DNA from: an uncultured Chlorobiaceae bacterium | GTDB lineage: Bacteria; Bacteroidota; Chlorobiia; Chlorobiales; Chlorobiaceae | Reading direction: 5' to 3' | NCBI GenBank assembly: GCA_903929845.1 | Contig: CAIYWF010000200.1 | Coordinates: forward strand, 1 to 5,672 | Length of the DNA stretch: 5,672 bases | Shown: positions 1 to 5,672 of the stretch, piece after piece | Layout: each line of letters starts with the position of its first letter | How positions within the stretch are numbered: position 1 is the stretch's first letter | Position numbers and translations under genes: made by a program | The notes under the pieces: model-generated | Database searches by the model: none | Seen by the model: only the letters and a program-made list of their open reading frames with translations | What the model was told of the DNA's origin: nothing

Positions 1-51
1 AACGTCTGCAGGTTTAGCCGAATATGTTTTAAAACTTAACGTCTTGCTCAT
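1..51 (-). CDS. rplM: 50S ribosomal protein L13, 5' end only (partial)
   Basis: Read on the minus strand from the ATG at 51-49, the sequence gives 17 uninterrupted codons, MSKTLSFKTYSAKPADV, and then leaves the window. This matches the N-terminal extension of L13 from green sulfur bacteria as I remember it, which precedes the conserved 'W-Y-V-I-D-A' start of the L13 fold. L13 is an early-assembling protein of the large ribosomal subunit, and its gene is usually followed by rpsI (S9); both would lie to the left of this window. The gene is divergent from der, with 464 bases between the two starts. The sequence before the ATG has only a weak purine stretch (TAAGAG) as a ribosome binding site. 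The call rests on a short recalled match, so it is probable rather than certain; an alignment of the next 100 bases to the left would settle it. Confidence 0.75.
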   Translation of the reverse strand, partial: MSKTLSFKTYSAKPADV

Positions 52-127
52 GCTCTTACTATAGATTAACTGGACTTTTCCGAAAAATAAAGTTTAGCAA
101 TGTAAATTATTCCACTTAATTATACAA

Positions 128-156
128 ATTATACCTTTCCTGTAGAGAGATGCCAC
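128..156 (-). promoter_or_regulatory. Candidate sigma-70-type promoter for rplM
   Basis: On the minus strand a perfect TATAAT (133-128) lies 17 bases downstream of GTGGCA (156-151), which matches four of six positions of the TTGACA consensus. A second TATAAT follows at 124-119 but has no good -35 at the right distance. Transcription would start near base 121, giving rplM a leader of about 70 bases. The position, just ahead of a ribosomal protein gene in an AT-rich stretch, fits a strong housekeeping promoter. This is pattern matching by eye; no start site is known. Confidence 0.4.
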
Positions 157-190
157 GGCACCTCCAATCACAACTGATCTTGGCCACTCT

Positions 191-305
191 CAGCAGCCAG
201 AGGAAGGCACACTGTTGCACAAATACGTGATCCCGCCGCCTCAAGCCTCACCTGGCCATGATGCTGGTTTTTCCTCATTGATCGCTTTTTGCTGGTGGCT
301 GTTTT
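191..305 (+). other. Possible structured RNA element closed by a long-range stem
   Basis: CAGCAGCCAG (191-200) can pair with CTGGTGGCTG (292-301): nine of ten positions pair if one G-U is allowed, with a single A-G mismatch. TTTT follows at 302-305. Just inside, AGGAAGG (201-207) can pair with the stretch 269-275 ending in TTCCT (five Watson-Crick pairs and two G-U), leaving about 16 bases unpaired on the 3' side. A roughly 110-base RNA with a closing stem and a short U-tract is therefore possible on the plus strand. No clear promoter for it is visible, the interior folds poorly by eye, and the pairing could be chance. It matches no RNA family I can name. Confidence 0.2.
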
Positions 306-374
306 ATTGAGTACCTTGGAATCTTGCAAGCTGACCACAAAAAAACAATAAATACTTCAGGAAGAGTTCCTCAG

Positions 375-403
375 TTGTTCCGCAACAATTCCCACGCTAT
401 CAT
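375..403 (+). promoter_or_regulatory. Candidate promoter for der (and perhaps mrp-nfu)
   Basis: TTGTTC (375-380) and TATCAT (398-403) are separated by exactly 17 bases. The -35 keeps the important TTG and the -10 matches TATAAT at five of six positions. The -35 overlaps a small perfect inverted repeat, TTGTT-CCGC-AACAA (375-388), which could be a protein-binding site or coincidence. An AT-rich near-palindrome follows at 409-423. A start near base 410 would leave a leader of about 105 bases before der. This is the best-spaced plus-strand candidate I could find in the intergenic region, but it was judged by eye only. Confidence 0.35.
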
Positions 404-515
404 AACCATTTTTAAATTAAAAAGTCGGCAACTTTCAACACAAAGATAACATTATCCTGACAGGCGTTCTTTTCGGAGCCTGCAGCAATTTTTTTTCACG
501 ACCGCATCTCTTTTC

Positions 516-1829
516 ATGAAGCCTTTAATTGCACTGGTTGGCCGGCCAAATGTCGGTAAATCTACCCTCTTCAACCGAATCCTGCGACAGCGAAGCGCCA
601 TTGTCGACCCAACCCCCGGTGTTACCAGAGACCGGCATATTGCAGAAGGAGAGTGGCAGGGCAAACAGTTTCTTCTGATGGATACAGGCGGCTACAACGC
701 AGATGGTGACATCATCAGTATGGCAATGCTTGAGCAGACGCTGATGGCCATCCGCGATGCCGATATTATCATCTTTCTGACCGATGTGCGCGCAGGCCTC
801 TCATACGAAGATCTCGAACTAGGAAGGCTGTTGCAGCGTACCTTCCAGCACAAGCAGCTCTTCTTTGCAGTCAACAAAGTTGAATCCCCTCAACTCTCAC
901 TTGATGCCGAATCGTTTATAAGCACCGGATTTACCAAACCTTATTTTCTTTCGGCAAGAGATGGGAGCGGAGTTGCCGATATGCTTGACGATATTCTTGA
1001 GTCATTGCCTGAAACGGAAAAAGATCCTGATACAGAGGACGCTGCTATCCAGCTCGCGGTGGTTGGACGACCCAACGTGGGAAAATCAAGTTTTGTCAAT
1101 GTTCTGCTTGGTTCAAACCGCCTGATAGTCTCCAACATACCTGGCACCACACGCGACGCTATTGACAGCCGCTTTATCCGCAAACAGCAGGAGTTCACGC
1201 TGATTGATACCGCAGGCTTGAGAAAACGCACAAAAATAGATGCCGGTATTGAATATTACAGCTCGCTGAGAACGGAAAAGGCCATTGAACGATGCGATGT
1301 TGCCCTGGTAATGCTCGATGCAGCGCCTGGTATAGAAAAACAGGATATGAAAATTATCAATATGGCTGTTGAGCGAAAAAAAGGGGCGCTGCTGCTTATC
1401 AATAAATGGGATTTGATTGAAAAGGATTCTAAAACCAGCAAGATTTACGAAGAGAATCTGAGGATAAACATGGGCAACCTCTCTTTCGTTCCTGTCGTCT
1501 TTATTTCAGCCTTGACCAAAAAGAACCTCTACCGGGCAATCGACATGGCGCAGGAGATCAGCCGTAACCGCGCCCGCAAAATCAGCACAAGTGTGCTCAA
1601 TAAATTCCTTGAAGAGGCGCTTTCACAAACGCACGCCTCCACAAAATCGGGCAAAGAGCTAAAGATCAAGTACGTCACACAGATCAATGCTGCATGGCCG
1701 GTCTTCGCTTTTTTCTGCAATGATCCGCTGCTGGTTCAAAGCAATTTCAGGAAGTTTCTGGAAAAGAAGCTGCGGGAACATTTCAGCCTGGAAGGTGTAC
1801 CTGTTTCGATGCGTTTTCTTCAGAAATAA
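516..1829 (+). CDS. der: Ribosome-assembly GTPase Der (EngA), two G domains plus KH-like domain
   Basis: The 437-residue product is full length for Der/EngA, an essential GTPase that binds ribosomes and helps the 50S subunit mature. The first G domain shows G1 GRPNVGKS (9-16), PGVTRD (34-39, G2 Thr), G3 DTGG (56-59), a G4-like NKVE (120-123) and SA (146-147, G5). After an acidic linker (about 165-176), the second G domain shows GRPNVGKS (184-191), PGTTRD (209-214), DTAG (231-234), NKWD (296-299) and SAL (331-333). The C-terminal KH-like domain covers about 352-437. The start ATG puts the first P-loop at residue 9, as is usual for the family, although no Shine-Dalgarno precedes it (the upstream bases are pyrimidine-rich). 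The first G4 has Glu where Asp is canonical. der is divergent from rplM and precedes mrp by 62 bases with no visible terminator. The identification is secure. Confidence 0.97.
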   Translation: MKPLIALVGRPNVGKSTLFNRILRQRSAIVDPTPGVTRDRHIAEGEWQGKQFLLMDTGGYNADGDIISMAMLEQTLMAIRDADIIIFLTDVRAGLSYEDLELGRLLQRTFQHKQLFFAVNKVESPQLSLDAESFISTGFTKPYFLSARDGSGVADMLDDILESLPETEKDPDTEDAAIQLAVVGRPNVGKSSFVNVLLGSNRLIVSNIPGTTRDAIDSRFIRKQQEFTLIDTAGLRKRTKIDAGIEYYSSLRTEKAIERCDVALVMLDAAPGIEKQDMKIINMAVERKKGALLLINKWDLIEKDSKTSKIYEENLRINMGNLSFVPVVFISALTKKNLYRAIDMAQEISRNRARKISTSVLNKFLEEALSQTHASTKSGKELKIKYVTQINAAWPVFAFFCNDPLLVQSNFRKFLEKKLREHFSLEGVPVSMRFLQK

Positions 1830-1891
1830 CCGCATGGACCAAATCAACCATAACATTTCTATTTTTTCTGCAATACCAAACTATATACTCT

Positions 1892-2812
1892 ATGTCTACA
1901 GTACATGATGAATCAACACATTCATCCTGCAACCATCATCAGGGCAATGGCCACTCAGCGCACTCATCCTGCAGCCATGGCCATCATCATGGTAAAGAAG
2001 AATCTTGCAACCACCATGAACGCCCCCTCAACGAGGTAAAAAACATCATCGCCGTCGCCTCAGGAAAAGGCGGTGTCGGAAAATCAACCTTTGCTGTCAA
2101 TCTGGCCATCAGCCTTGCTCAAACAGGCGCAAAAGTCGGGTTGATTGATGCCGATCTTTACGGCCCGAGTATTCCAACCATGTTCGGACTGCTCGACGCC
2201 AAACCGGAAATGGCGGGAAAAAATCTTGTCCCTCTGGAAAAGTTCGGCGTCAAACTGATGTCTATCGGGTTTCTGATTGATATCGATACTGCAGTAATCT
2301 GGCGTGGCCCCATGGCCTCCAGCGCCATCAAACAGTTTATCAGCGAAGTAAATTGGCAGGAACTCGATTATCTGATTTTCGATCTTCCACCTGGTACCAG
2401 CGATATTCAGCTCACGATCGCCCAGACTATTCCCCTGACCGGCGCTGTTATTGTCACAACTCCCCAGGATGTTGCCATTGCCGATGTTTCAAAAGCACTG
2501 AGCATGTTCCGGAAAGTCAATGTCCCCATTCTCGGACTGGTAGAAAACATGAGTCACTATGAACTTCCGGATGGCACCAAAGACTATATTTTCGGCAGTC
2601 ACGGAGGAAAAAAATTTGCCAAAATCCAGGGTATTTCGTTCCTTGGTTCAATCCCTATCGACAGGGCCGTACAAGAAGGTGGCGATAGTGGCGCCCCCTG
2701 TATACTCACCCATCCTGATTCGGCAACATCAAAAGCCATCAAACAGGCGGCAACAGAGGTGGCCCGACAGGTTTCAATAACGAATGCAAGGCAAACAGAG
2801 GAACTATCTTAA
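1892..2812 (+). CDS. mrp: Mrp/ApbC (NBP35-like) Fe-S cluster carrier ATPase with His/Cys-rich N-terminus
   Basis: The 306-residue protein is a soluble MinD/Mrp-type P-loop ATPase, a family that binds and delivers Fe-S clusters. Its deviant Walker A is SGKGGVGKST (57-66, signature Lys59). DADLYGPS (86-93) is Walker A', DLPPGTSD (164-171) covers Walker B, and TTPQDVA (189-195) and VENMSH (217-222) are family motifs. Residues 5-42 are an unusual tail with 12 His and 3 Cys, including HSSCNHH and HSSCSHGHHH, likely to bind metal (inference). Classical members have an N-terminal MIP18/DUF59 domain and a CxxC after VENM; both are absent here. Cys270 is the only cysteine outside the tail, so how this protein would hold a cluster is unclear. 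The ATG start has no Shine-Dalgarno; starting later would remove the tail but keep the ATPase intact. It is followed by nfu, another Fe-S carrier, 94 bases downstream. Confidence 0.93.
   Translation: MSTVHDESTHSSCNHHQGNGHSAHSSCSHGHHHGKEESCNHHERPLNEVKNIIAVASGKGGVGKSTFAVNLAISLAQTGAKVGLIDADLYGPSIPTMFGLLDAKPEMAGKNLVPLEKFGVKLMSIGFLIDIDTAVIWRGPMASSAIKQFISEVNWQELDYLIFDLPPGTSDIQLTIAQTIPLTGAVIVTTPQDVAIADVSKALSMFRKVNVPILGLVENMSHYELPDGTKDYIFGSHGGKKFAKIQGISFLGSIPIDRAVQEGGDSGAPCILTHPDSATSKAIKQAATEVARQVSITNARQTEELS
1919..1978 (+). repeat. Imperfect in-frame direct repeat encoding the His/Cys tail of Mrp
   Basis: Eighteen bases at 1919-1936 (CATTCATCCTGCAACCAT) recur at 1961-1978 with two changes (T to C and A to G), exactly 42 bases or 14 codons apart. 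The units encode H-S-S-C-N-H (residues 10-15) and H-S-S-C-S-H (24-29). One change is silent and the other turns Asn into Ser. A third, more diverged unit, E-S-C-N-H-H, lies at residues 38-42. The pattern suggests that the metal-binding-like tail grew by internal duplication. Confidence 0.7.
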
Positions 2813-2868
2813 CTTTCATATTGTTTTTTTGGGCAGGAGGTTTGATATTAAGGTCTGTCACTGAAGAA

Positions 2869-2890
2869 TCAATCATTATTTTCAATCATT
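2869..2890 (+). repeat. Tandem 9-base direct repeat upstream of nfu
   Basis: TCAATCATT occurs at 2869-2877 and again, identical, at 2882-2890, separated by ATTT. The 13-base period is a little more than one helical turn. The pair lies in the mrp-nfu spacer, ending 16 bases before the nfu ATG. It could be a binding site for a regulator or a mark of local slippage; the sequence alone does not decide. No strong promoter was found in the spacer: TTGATA at 2842-2847 followed 16 bases later by AAGAAT is only a weak candidate. Confidence 0.45.
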
Positions 2891-2906
2891 GTAAACCAAT
2901 TATACC

Positions 2907-3167
2907 ATGAGCACCAGCAAGGATTATCTGCCTAACAGCGATGCGCTCTACAACAAGGTTATTGCAGCACTTGAAACCGTACGCCCGTATCTGCAAGTTG
3001 ATGGAGGGGATTGTCAGCTTGTCGGGATTGGCAAAGATATGGTCGTTGATGTAAAACTGCTTGGTGCGTGCGGTTCATGCCCTATGAGCACTCTGACCCT
3101 TCGTGCTGGCGTTGAACAGGCAATTAAAAAAGCAATTCCGGAAATTACACGCGTTGAATCAGTGTAA
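2907..3167 (+). CDS. NifU C-terminal-domain (Nfu-type) Fe-S scaffold/carrier protein
   Basis: This 86-residue protein is essentially a stand-alone NifU C-terminal domain, the family that carries [4Fe-4S] clusters to apoproteins in the cytoplasm. The family signatures are RPYLQVDGGD (26-35) and LLGACGSCPMST (51-62), in which Cys55 and Cys58 form the CxxC that binds a cluster between two subunits. The helix that follows (LTLRAGVEQAIKKAIPEI, 63-80) is also typical. There is no NifU N-terminal scaffold domain, no ferredoxin domain and no A-type domain, so it is the short Nfu form rather than nitrogenase-type NifU. An extra Cys36 follows DGGD. The ATG has no Shine-Dalgarno; an in-frame TAA a little upstream (2892-2894) rules out a much longer protein. 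It lies downstream of mrp on the same strand, suggesting a joint role, and converges with ftsK. Confidence 0.93.
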   Translation: MSTSKDYLPNSDALYNKVIAALETVRPYLQVDGGDCQLVGIGKDMVVDVKLLGACGSCPMSTLTLRAGVEQAIKKAIPEITRVESV

Positions 3168-3175
3168 AGAGTTTG

Positions 3176-5587
3176 TCAGTCAAGATTTCTCAATAACAGT
3201 TCCAGGGAGTCTTCATTGTTAATGAGGACTTCCCTTGCTCTGCTGCCGTCTGCCTCACCGACAATCCCGCTGAACTCGAGCTGATCCATAACCCGCCCGG
3301 CACGGCTGAATCCCAGCCGCAGGCGCCGTTGCAGCAACGAAACACTGGCCTGCTGATGCGTCACTACAAGTCTTGCTGCTTCCTCGAACATACTGTCACG
3401 ACACTCTCTTTCCTGAGAGCTCGACGCCTGCATTCCGTTGTTTTTCTGTGCATCCGGTGCGGGAAGCACGTAGATATTCTTCAGGGCATGCTGGGAACCA
3501 ATAAAGGAGGTAATCTCTTCAACTTCACCCGAAGAGACATAAGGCCCCTGGATACGCATCGACTTGGGCTGGTTGGATGGCTGATAGAGCATGTCACCGT
3601 TACCGAGAAGCTGCTCTGCGCCGGAACCATCAAGAATGGTACGTGAATCGACCCTGCTTGCAACCTGAAATGCAATACGGGCAGGAAAGTTCGCCTTGAT
3701 AATGCCGGTAATGACATCGACCGAAGGACGCTGTGTCGCAACAATCAGGTGAATTCCGACTGCTCGGGCAAGCTGGGCAATCCTGATGATCGGCTCTTCA
3801 ACCTCTCTTCCTGCTGTAATCATGAGATCGGCAAGTTCATCAATAACCACAACAAGGTAAGGGAGTGCCTCGTCAGGAAACCGGCGGTTATGATCCCCGA
3901 TATTACGAACTCCTGCTTTTTCAAGCGTTTCATAACGAAGCTCCATCTCCTTGACAACGCACCTCAGTGCATAGACTGCTTTCTGGGGGTCGGTGATAAT
4001 CTGTTCTTCAATACCCGGAAAACGCATGAGAAAATGGTTTTTTAGATGCTGATACTGAAAAAGCTCAACCCTTTTTGGATCAATCATCACAAACTTCACC
4101 TTGTCGGGGCTGCACGCATAGAGGAGGCTTGAGATGATAACGTTGATGCAAACCGACTTTCCTGCACCAGTAGCGCCGGCAATCAGCAAATGCGGCATCG
4201 TGGCCAGATCGGCAATATAGACTTCGTTCGCTATGGTTTTACCAAGTACTATCGGCAAAATCATGGTGCTGTTCTTGAATTTTTCAACTTGAAGCACCGA
4301 TCGCAACCAGACGGTTTTCGGTTTGCTGTTCGGTATTTCCACTCCAACCGCATTTTTTCCGGGAATAGGCGCTATAATCCGGATGCCCCTGGCAGAGAGA
4401 GCCATGGCAAGATCATTTTCAAGAGATTTAACCCTGCTCACCTTTACATCCGGCTCAAGCTCAAGTTCAAACAAGGTCACGCGGGGTCCGACCGTCGTAG
4501 AAATTCTCTTTACCTCGATCTTGTAGATCTTGAGTTTTTCAAGCAGTTTGCGTTTACTTTCAGAAAGATGTTGTTCATCTATCTGATCGTCATCATCAGG
4601 CACCTTTTCCAAAAGGTCAATTGAAGGAAAACGGTAAGCCTCTCTGTCCTTGGTCTGTACTTTAAGCTTTCGCTCATCAAGATCTGCCTCTTTCTCACGA
4701 ACACCCGTATGAATAATCATTTCAGGTTCTCCGGGAACATTCGACATTTGCGCCAGACCAGTGAGCTTGTCGGTTGAGAGTTCCAGCACATCAATGTCTG
4801 ACGGTAAAAACTGATCTTCCAGAGGGGATGCTGATGAAACCTGCTGATCGAATTTCAATGAATGCGGCTTCGGCACCCGTTCTCTACCTTCAACCCTCAG
4901 TTTTTTTTTCTCTTTCAACGCTTGCTGTTCGACTTTTTTTTTTCGATTCTCTTCATGTTTTGCCCTGAAATCAGCAACCAGCTTTCCGATACTCTTCTGG
5001 ACAACCATTATTGATCGCATGAAGCTTGCGAGCATTCCCCGTCCCATATAAAAGGTCAACACTACAGCTATAACGCCAAGAAGAATCCACGCACCGGAAA
5101 ACCCGATAACTGTGGACAACAATGCTGCAAGCATTCTTCCGATTGCCCCGGCCATAACATCACTGAATGGTGCAGAGGTCAGACCAAACATAGCCGCAAC
5201 ATCTATTGAAATGAGGAGACTGTACAGAAAAAAAAGCAGGGCCGGTTTAAGACTTTTTGAGCGCACGAGCGAGATTCCCCATAAAAAAAATGAGAAAATC
5301 GGAAAAATTGCGGGATAGCCAAAAACGGCACGGATAAAAAAGGTCGAAAGCCTTGCGCCAAAGAGTCCGAACGGATTGTGAATGCTTTCTGCAGCATCCC
5401 TTGCAGCATTACTGAAAATATCGTACCAGGCAAGAGCGCCGTAACTTGCTTCATCTTCAGGATTGAAACTCAGGATGGCACTGACCAGAAAAAGAGAACC
5501 CAGCATAAGCATAATGCCTATCAACTCTTTTTTCAGCACCTTCATGTCAAGCGCCCTTGCCAAGGAGCCTTTACTCTCTTTTTTCAT
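3176..5587 (-). CDS. ftsK: FtsK/SpoIIIE DNA translocase, membrane-anchored
   Basis: FtsK sits at the division septum and pumps DNA to clear the terminus region. From the ATG at 5587 the protein has 803 residues. The N-terminal part has about four membrane segments (roughly 21-40, 90-108, 114-137 and 164-183). A charged linker (about 184-335) is much shorter than that of E. coli. The motor begins with the alpha region (TLFELELEPDVKVS, APIPGKNAVGVEIPN), then Walker A GATGAGKS (471-478), DPKRVELF (503-510), Walker B VVVIDELAD (579-587) and ATQRPSVDVITG (617-628). The gamma winged helix (about 729-798, QRRLRLGFSRAGRVMDQLE) reads polar DNA motifs. The open frame extends to a TTG at 5647 (823 residues), but the ATG is preferred because GGTGA stands 2 bases before it. 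The segment NHFLMRFPGIEEQIITDP (517-534) resembles Bacteroidetes/Chlorobi FtsK as I recall it. The frame is intact. Confidence 0.95.
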   Translation of the reverse strand: MKKESKGSLARALDMKVLKKELIGIMLMLGSLFLVSAILSFNPEDEASYGALAWYDIFSNAARDAAESIHNPFGLFGARLSTFFIRAVFGYPAIFPIFSFFLWGISLVRSKSLKPALLFFLYSLLISIDVAAMFGLTSAPFSDVMAGAIGRMLAALLSTVIGFSGAWILLGVIAVVLTFYMGRGMLASFMRSIMVVQKSIGKLVADFRAKHEENRKKKVEQQALKEKKKLRVEGRERVPKPHSLKFDQQVSSASPLEDQFLPSDIDVLELSTDKLTGLAQMSNVPGEPEMIIHTGVREKEADLDERKLKVQTKDREAYRFPSIDLLEKVPDDDDQIDEQHLSESKRKLLEKLKIYKIEVKRISTTVGPRVTLFELELEPDVKVSRVKSLENDLAMALSARGIRIIAPIPGKNAVGVEIPNSKPKTVWLRSVLQVEKFKNSTMILPIVLGKTIANEVYIADLATMPHLLIAGATGAGKSVCINVIISSLLYACSPDKVKFVMIDPKRVELFQYQHLKNHFLMRFPGIEEQIITDPQKAVYALRCVVKEMELRYETLEKAGVRNIGDHNRRFPDEALPYLVVVIDELADLMITAGREVEEPIIRIAQLARAVGIHLIVATQRPSVDVITGIIKANFPARIAFQVASRVDSRTILDGSGAEQLLGNGDMLYQPSNQPKSMRIQGPYVSSGEVEEITSFIGSQHALKNIYVLPAPDAQKNNGMQASSSQERECRDSMFEEAARLVVTHQQASVSLLQRRLRLGFSRAGRVMDQLEFSGIVGEADGSRAREVLINNEDSLELLLRNLD

Positions 5588-5594
5588 CTTCACC
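5588..5594 (-). promoter_or_regulatory. Ribosome binding site that decides the ftsK start
   Basis: On the minus strand GGTGA (5594-5590), then AG, directly precedes the ATG at 5587-5585. GGTGA matches the 3' part of the full anti-Shine-Dalgarno complement (AAGGAGGTGA), and in that register the short spacing is what one would expect. The alternative TTG at 5647 has no such sequence, so this site favours the shorter, 803-residue protein. It is a partial match only. Confidence 0.4.
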
Positions 5595-5672
5595 GAACAG
5601 TCACTCGTTAATTCCTTGTTGCTGTCAGCCCAAAGACGTTGTAACAAACGGCAGAGTAGTTATCACTCCAGT
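5588..5672 (-). other. Upstream region of ftsK, partial
   Basis: These 85 bases reach the right edge. They contain the in-frame TTG at 5647-5645 and, further upstream, an in-frame TAA that closes the ftsK reading frame. I see no promoter with acceptable -35 and -10 spacing: CTGACA is present, but nothing like a -10 lies 16-18 bases after it. The promoter probably lies beyond the window. Confidence 0.4.

Larger units (their letters stand above)
52..515. other. Gene-free divergent intergenic region between rplM and der
   Basis: I see no convincing protein or known RNA gene here. The edges (about 52-140 and 340-460) are AT-rich and hold the candidate promoters. The centre (about 150-300) looks richer in G+C and contains short direct and inverted repeats. 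Examples are GCCTCA twice in tandem (238-249), the palindrome CTTGCAAG (323-330), AGGAA/TTCCT (359-363 and 367-371), and TTTTTAAATTAAAAA (409-423). Short open frames exist (for example a 26-codon frame from 150 on the plus strand and a stretch ending near 163 on the minus strand), but they have no recognisable motif or ribosome binding site. I looked for the conserved cores of SRP RNA, RNase P RNA, tmRNA and tRNA and did not find them. Confidence 0.7.

Noticed and set aside
150..260. SRP, RNase P or tmRNA gene in the rplM-der gap
   Set aside because: AGCAGCC and CCAGGTGAGG fragments recall SRP RNA, but they lie on opposite strands and in the wrong order, and the GGAA loop context is missing. 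No conserved RNase P or tmRNA core was seen.
461..496. Intrinsic terminator or attenuator in the der leader (CAGGC/GCCTG stem, then T8)
   Set aside because: The stem has only five base pairs with a 12-base loop, and the T-run starts six bases after the stem, so it is unlikely to terminate efficiently.
1884..1889. TATACT as a -10 for an mrp promoter
   Set aside because: It ends two bases before the mrp ATG, so transcription would start inside the gene, and no -35 lies at the right distance (only a T-run).
2821..2828. T-run after mrp as a terminator
   Set aside because: No hairpin precedes the T-run, so it cannot be called an intrinsic terminator.
2831..2838. FtsK-orienting KOPS-like site (GGGCAGGA)
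   Set aside because: It differs from the E. coli GGGNAGGG consensus in the last base, and a single near-match means nothing without genome-wide strand skew.
4190..4624. 144-codon open frame antisense to ftsK
   Set aside because: It lies wholly within the conserved, intact ftsK coding sequence, its product resembles no family, and it is a typical shadow frame. The same holds for the other frames opposite der and ftsK.

Overview
The window looks like a conserved housekeeping segment from a green sulfur bacterium (Chlorobiaceae, Chlorobium/Pelodictyon-like). This placement is inferred by eye. The 17-residue start of a ribosomal protein L13 matches the Chlorobium form as I remember it. The Mrp ATPase and FtsK motor resemble Bacteroidetes/Chlorobi versions, and most genes lack a Shine-Dalgarno sequence. 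No database search was possible.

Layout. Bases 1-51 hold the first 17 codons of rplM (L13) on the minus strand, running out of the left edge. Bases 52-515 are a divergent, gene-free region with a plausible minus-strand promoter for rplM, a plausible plus-strand promoter for der, and between them a more GC-rich block with one long-range stem but no recognisable gene. Then come three plus-strand genes: der (ribosome-assembly GTPase), mrp/apbC (P-loop ATPase of Fe-S cluster delivery, with a His/Cys-rich N-terminal tail) and a small NifU C-terminal-domain (Nfu-type) Fe-S carrier. The gaps are 62 and 94 bases with no clear intrinsic terminator, so the three may be co-transcribed. The long minus-strand gene ftsK (chromosome translocase) converges on nfu, with only 8 bases between the stop codons, and fills the rest of the window. 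About 85 bases of its upstream region are included.

How the genes fit together. rplM and der share a divergent promoter region and both serve the 50S ribosomal subunit. mrp and nfu form a small Fe-S trafficking pair. The Mrp protein lacks the C-terminal CxxC that binds the bridging cluster in classical Mrp/ApbC proteins and lacks an N-terminal MIP18/DUF59 domain, while the neighbouring Nfu carries a clear CxxC. ftsK acts in cell division and chromosome segregation and is functionally separate.

I found no mobile element, CRISPR array, tRNA, rRNA or defence system, and nothing that amounts to a new biological system. The points most worth checking are the metal-binding-like tail and missing CxxC of Mrp, the Asp-to-Glu change in the first G4 motif of Der, the structured block between rplM and der, and the repeat upstream of nfu.
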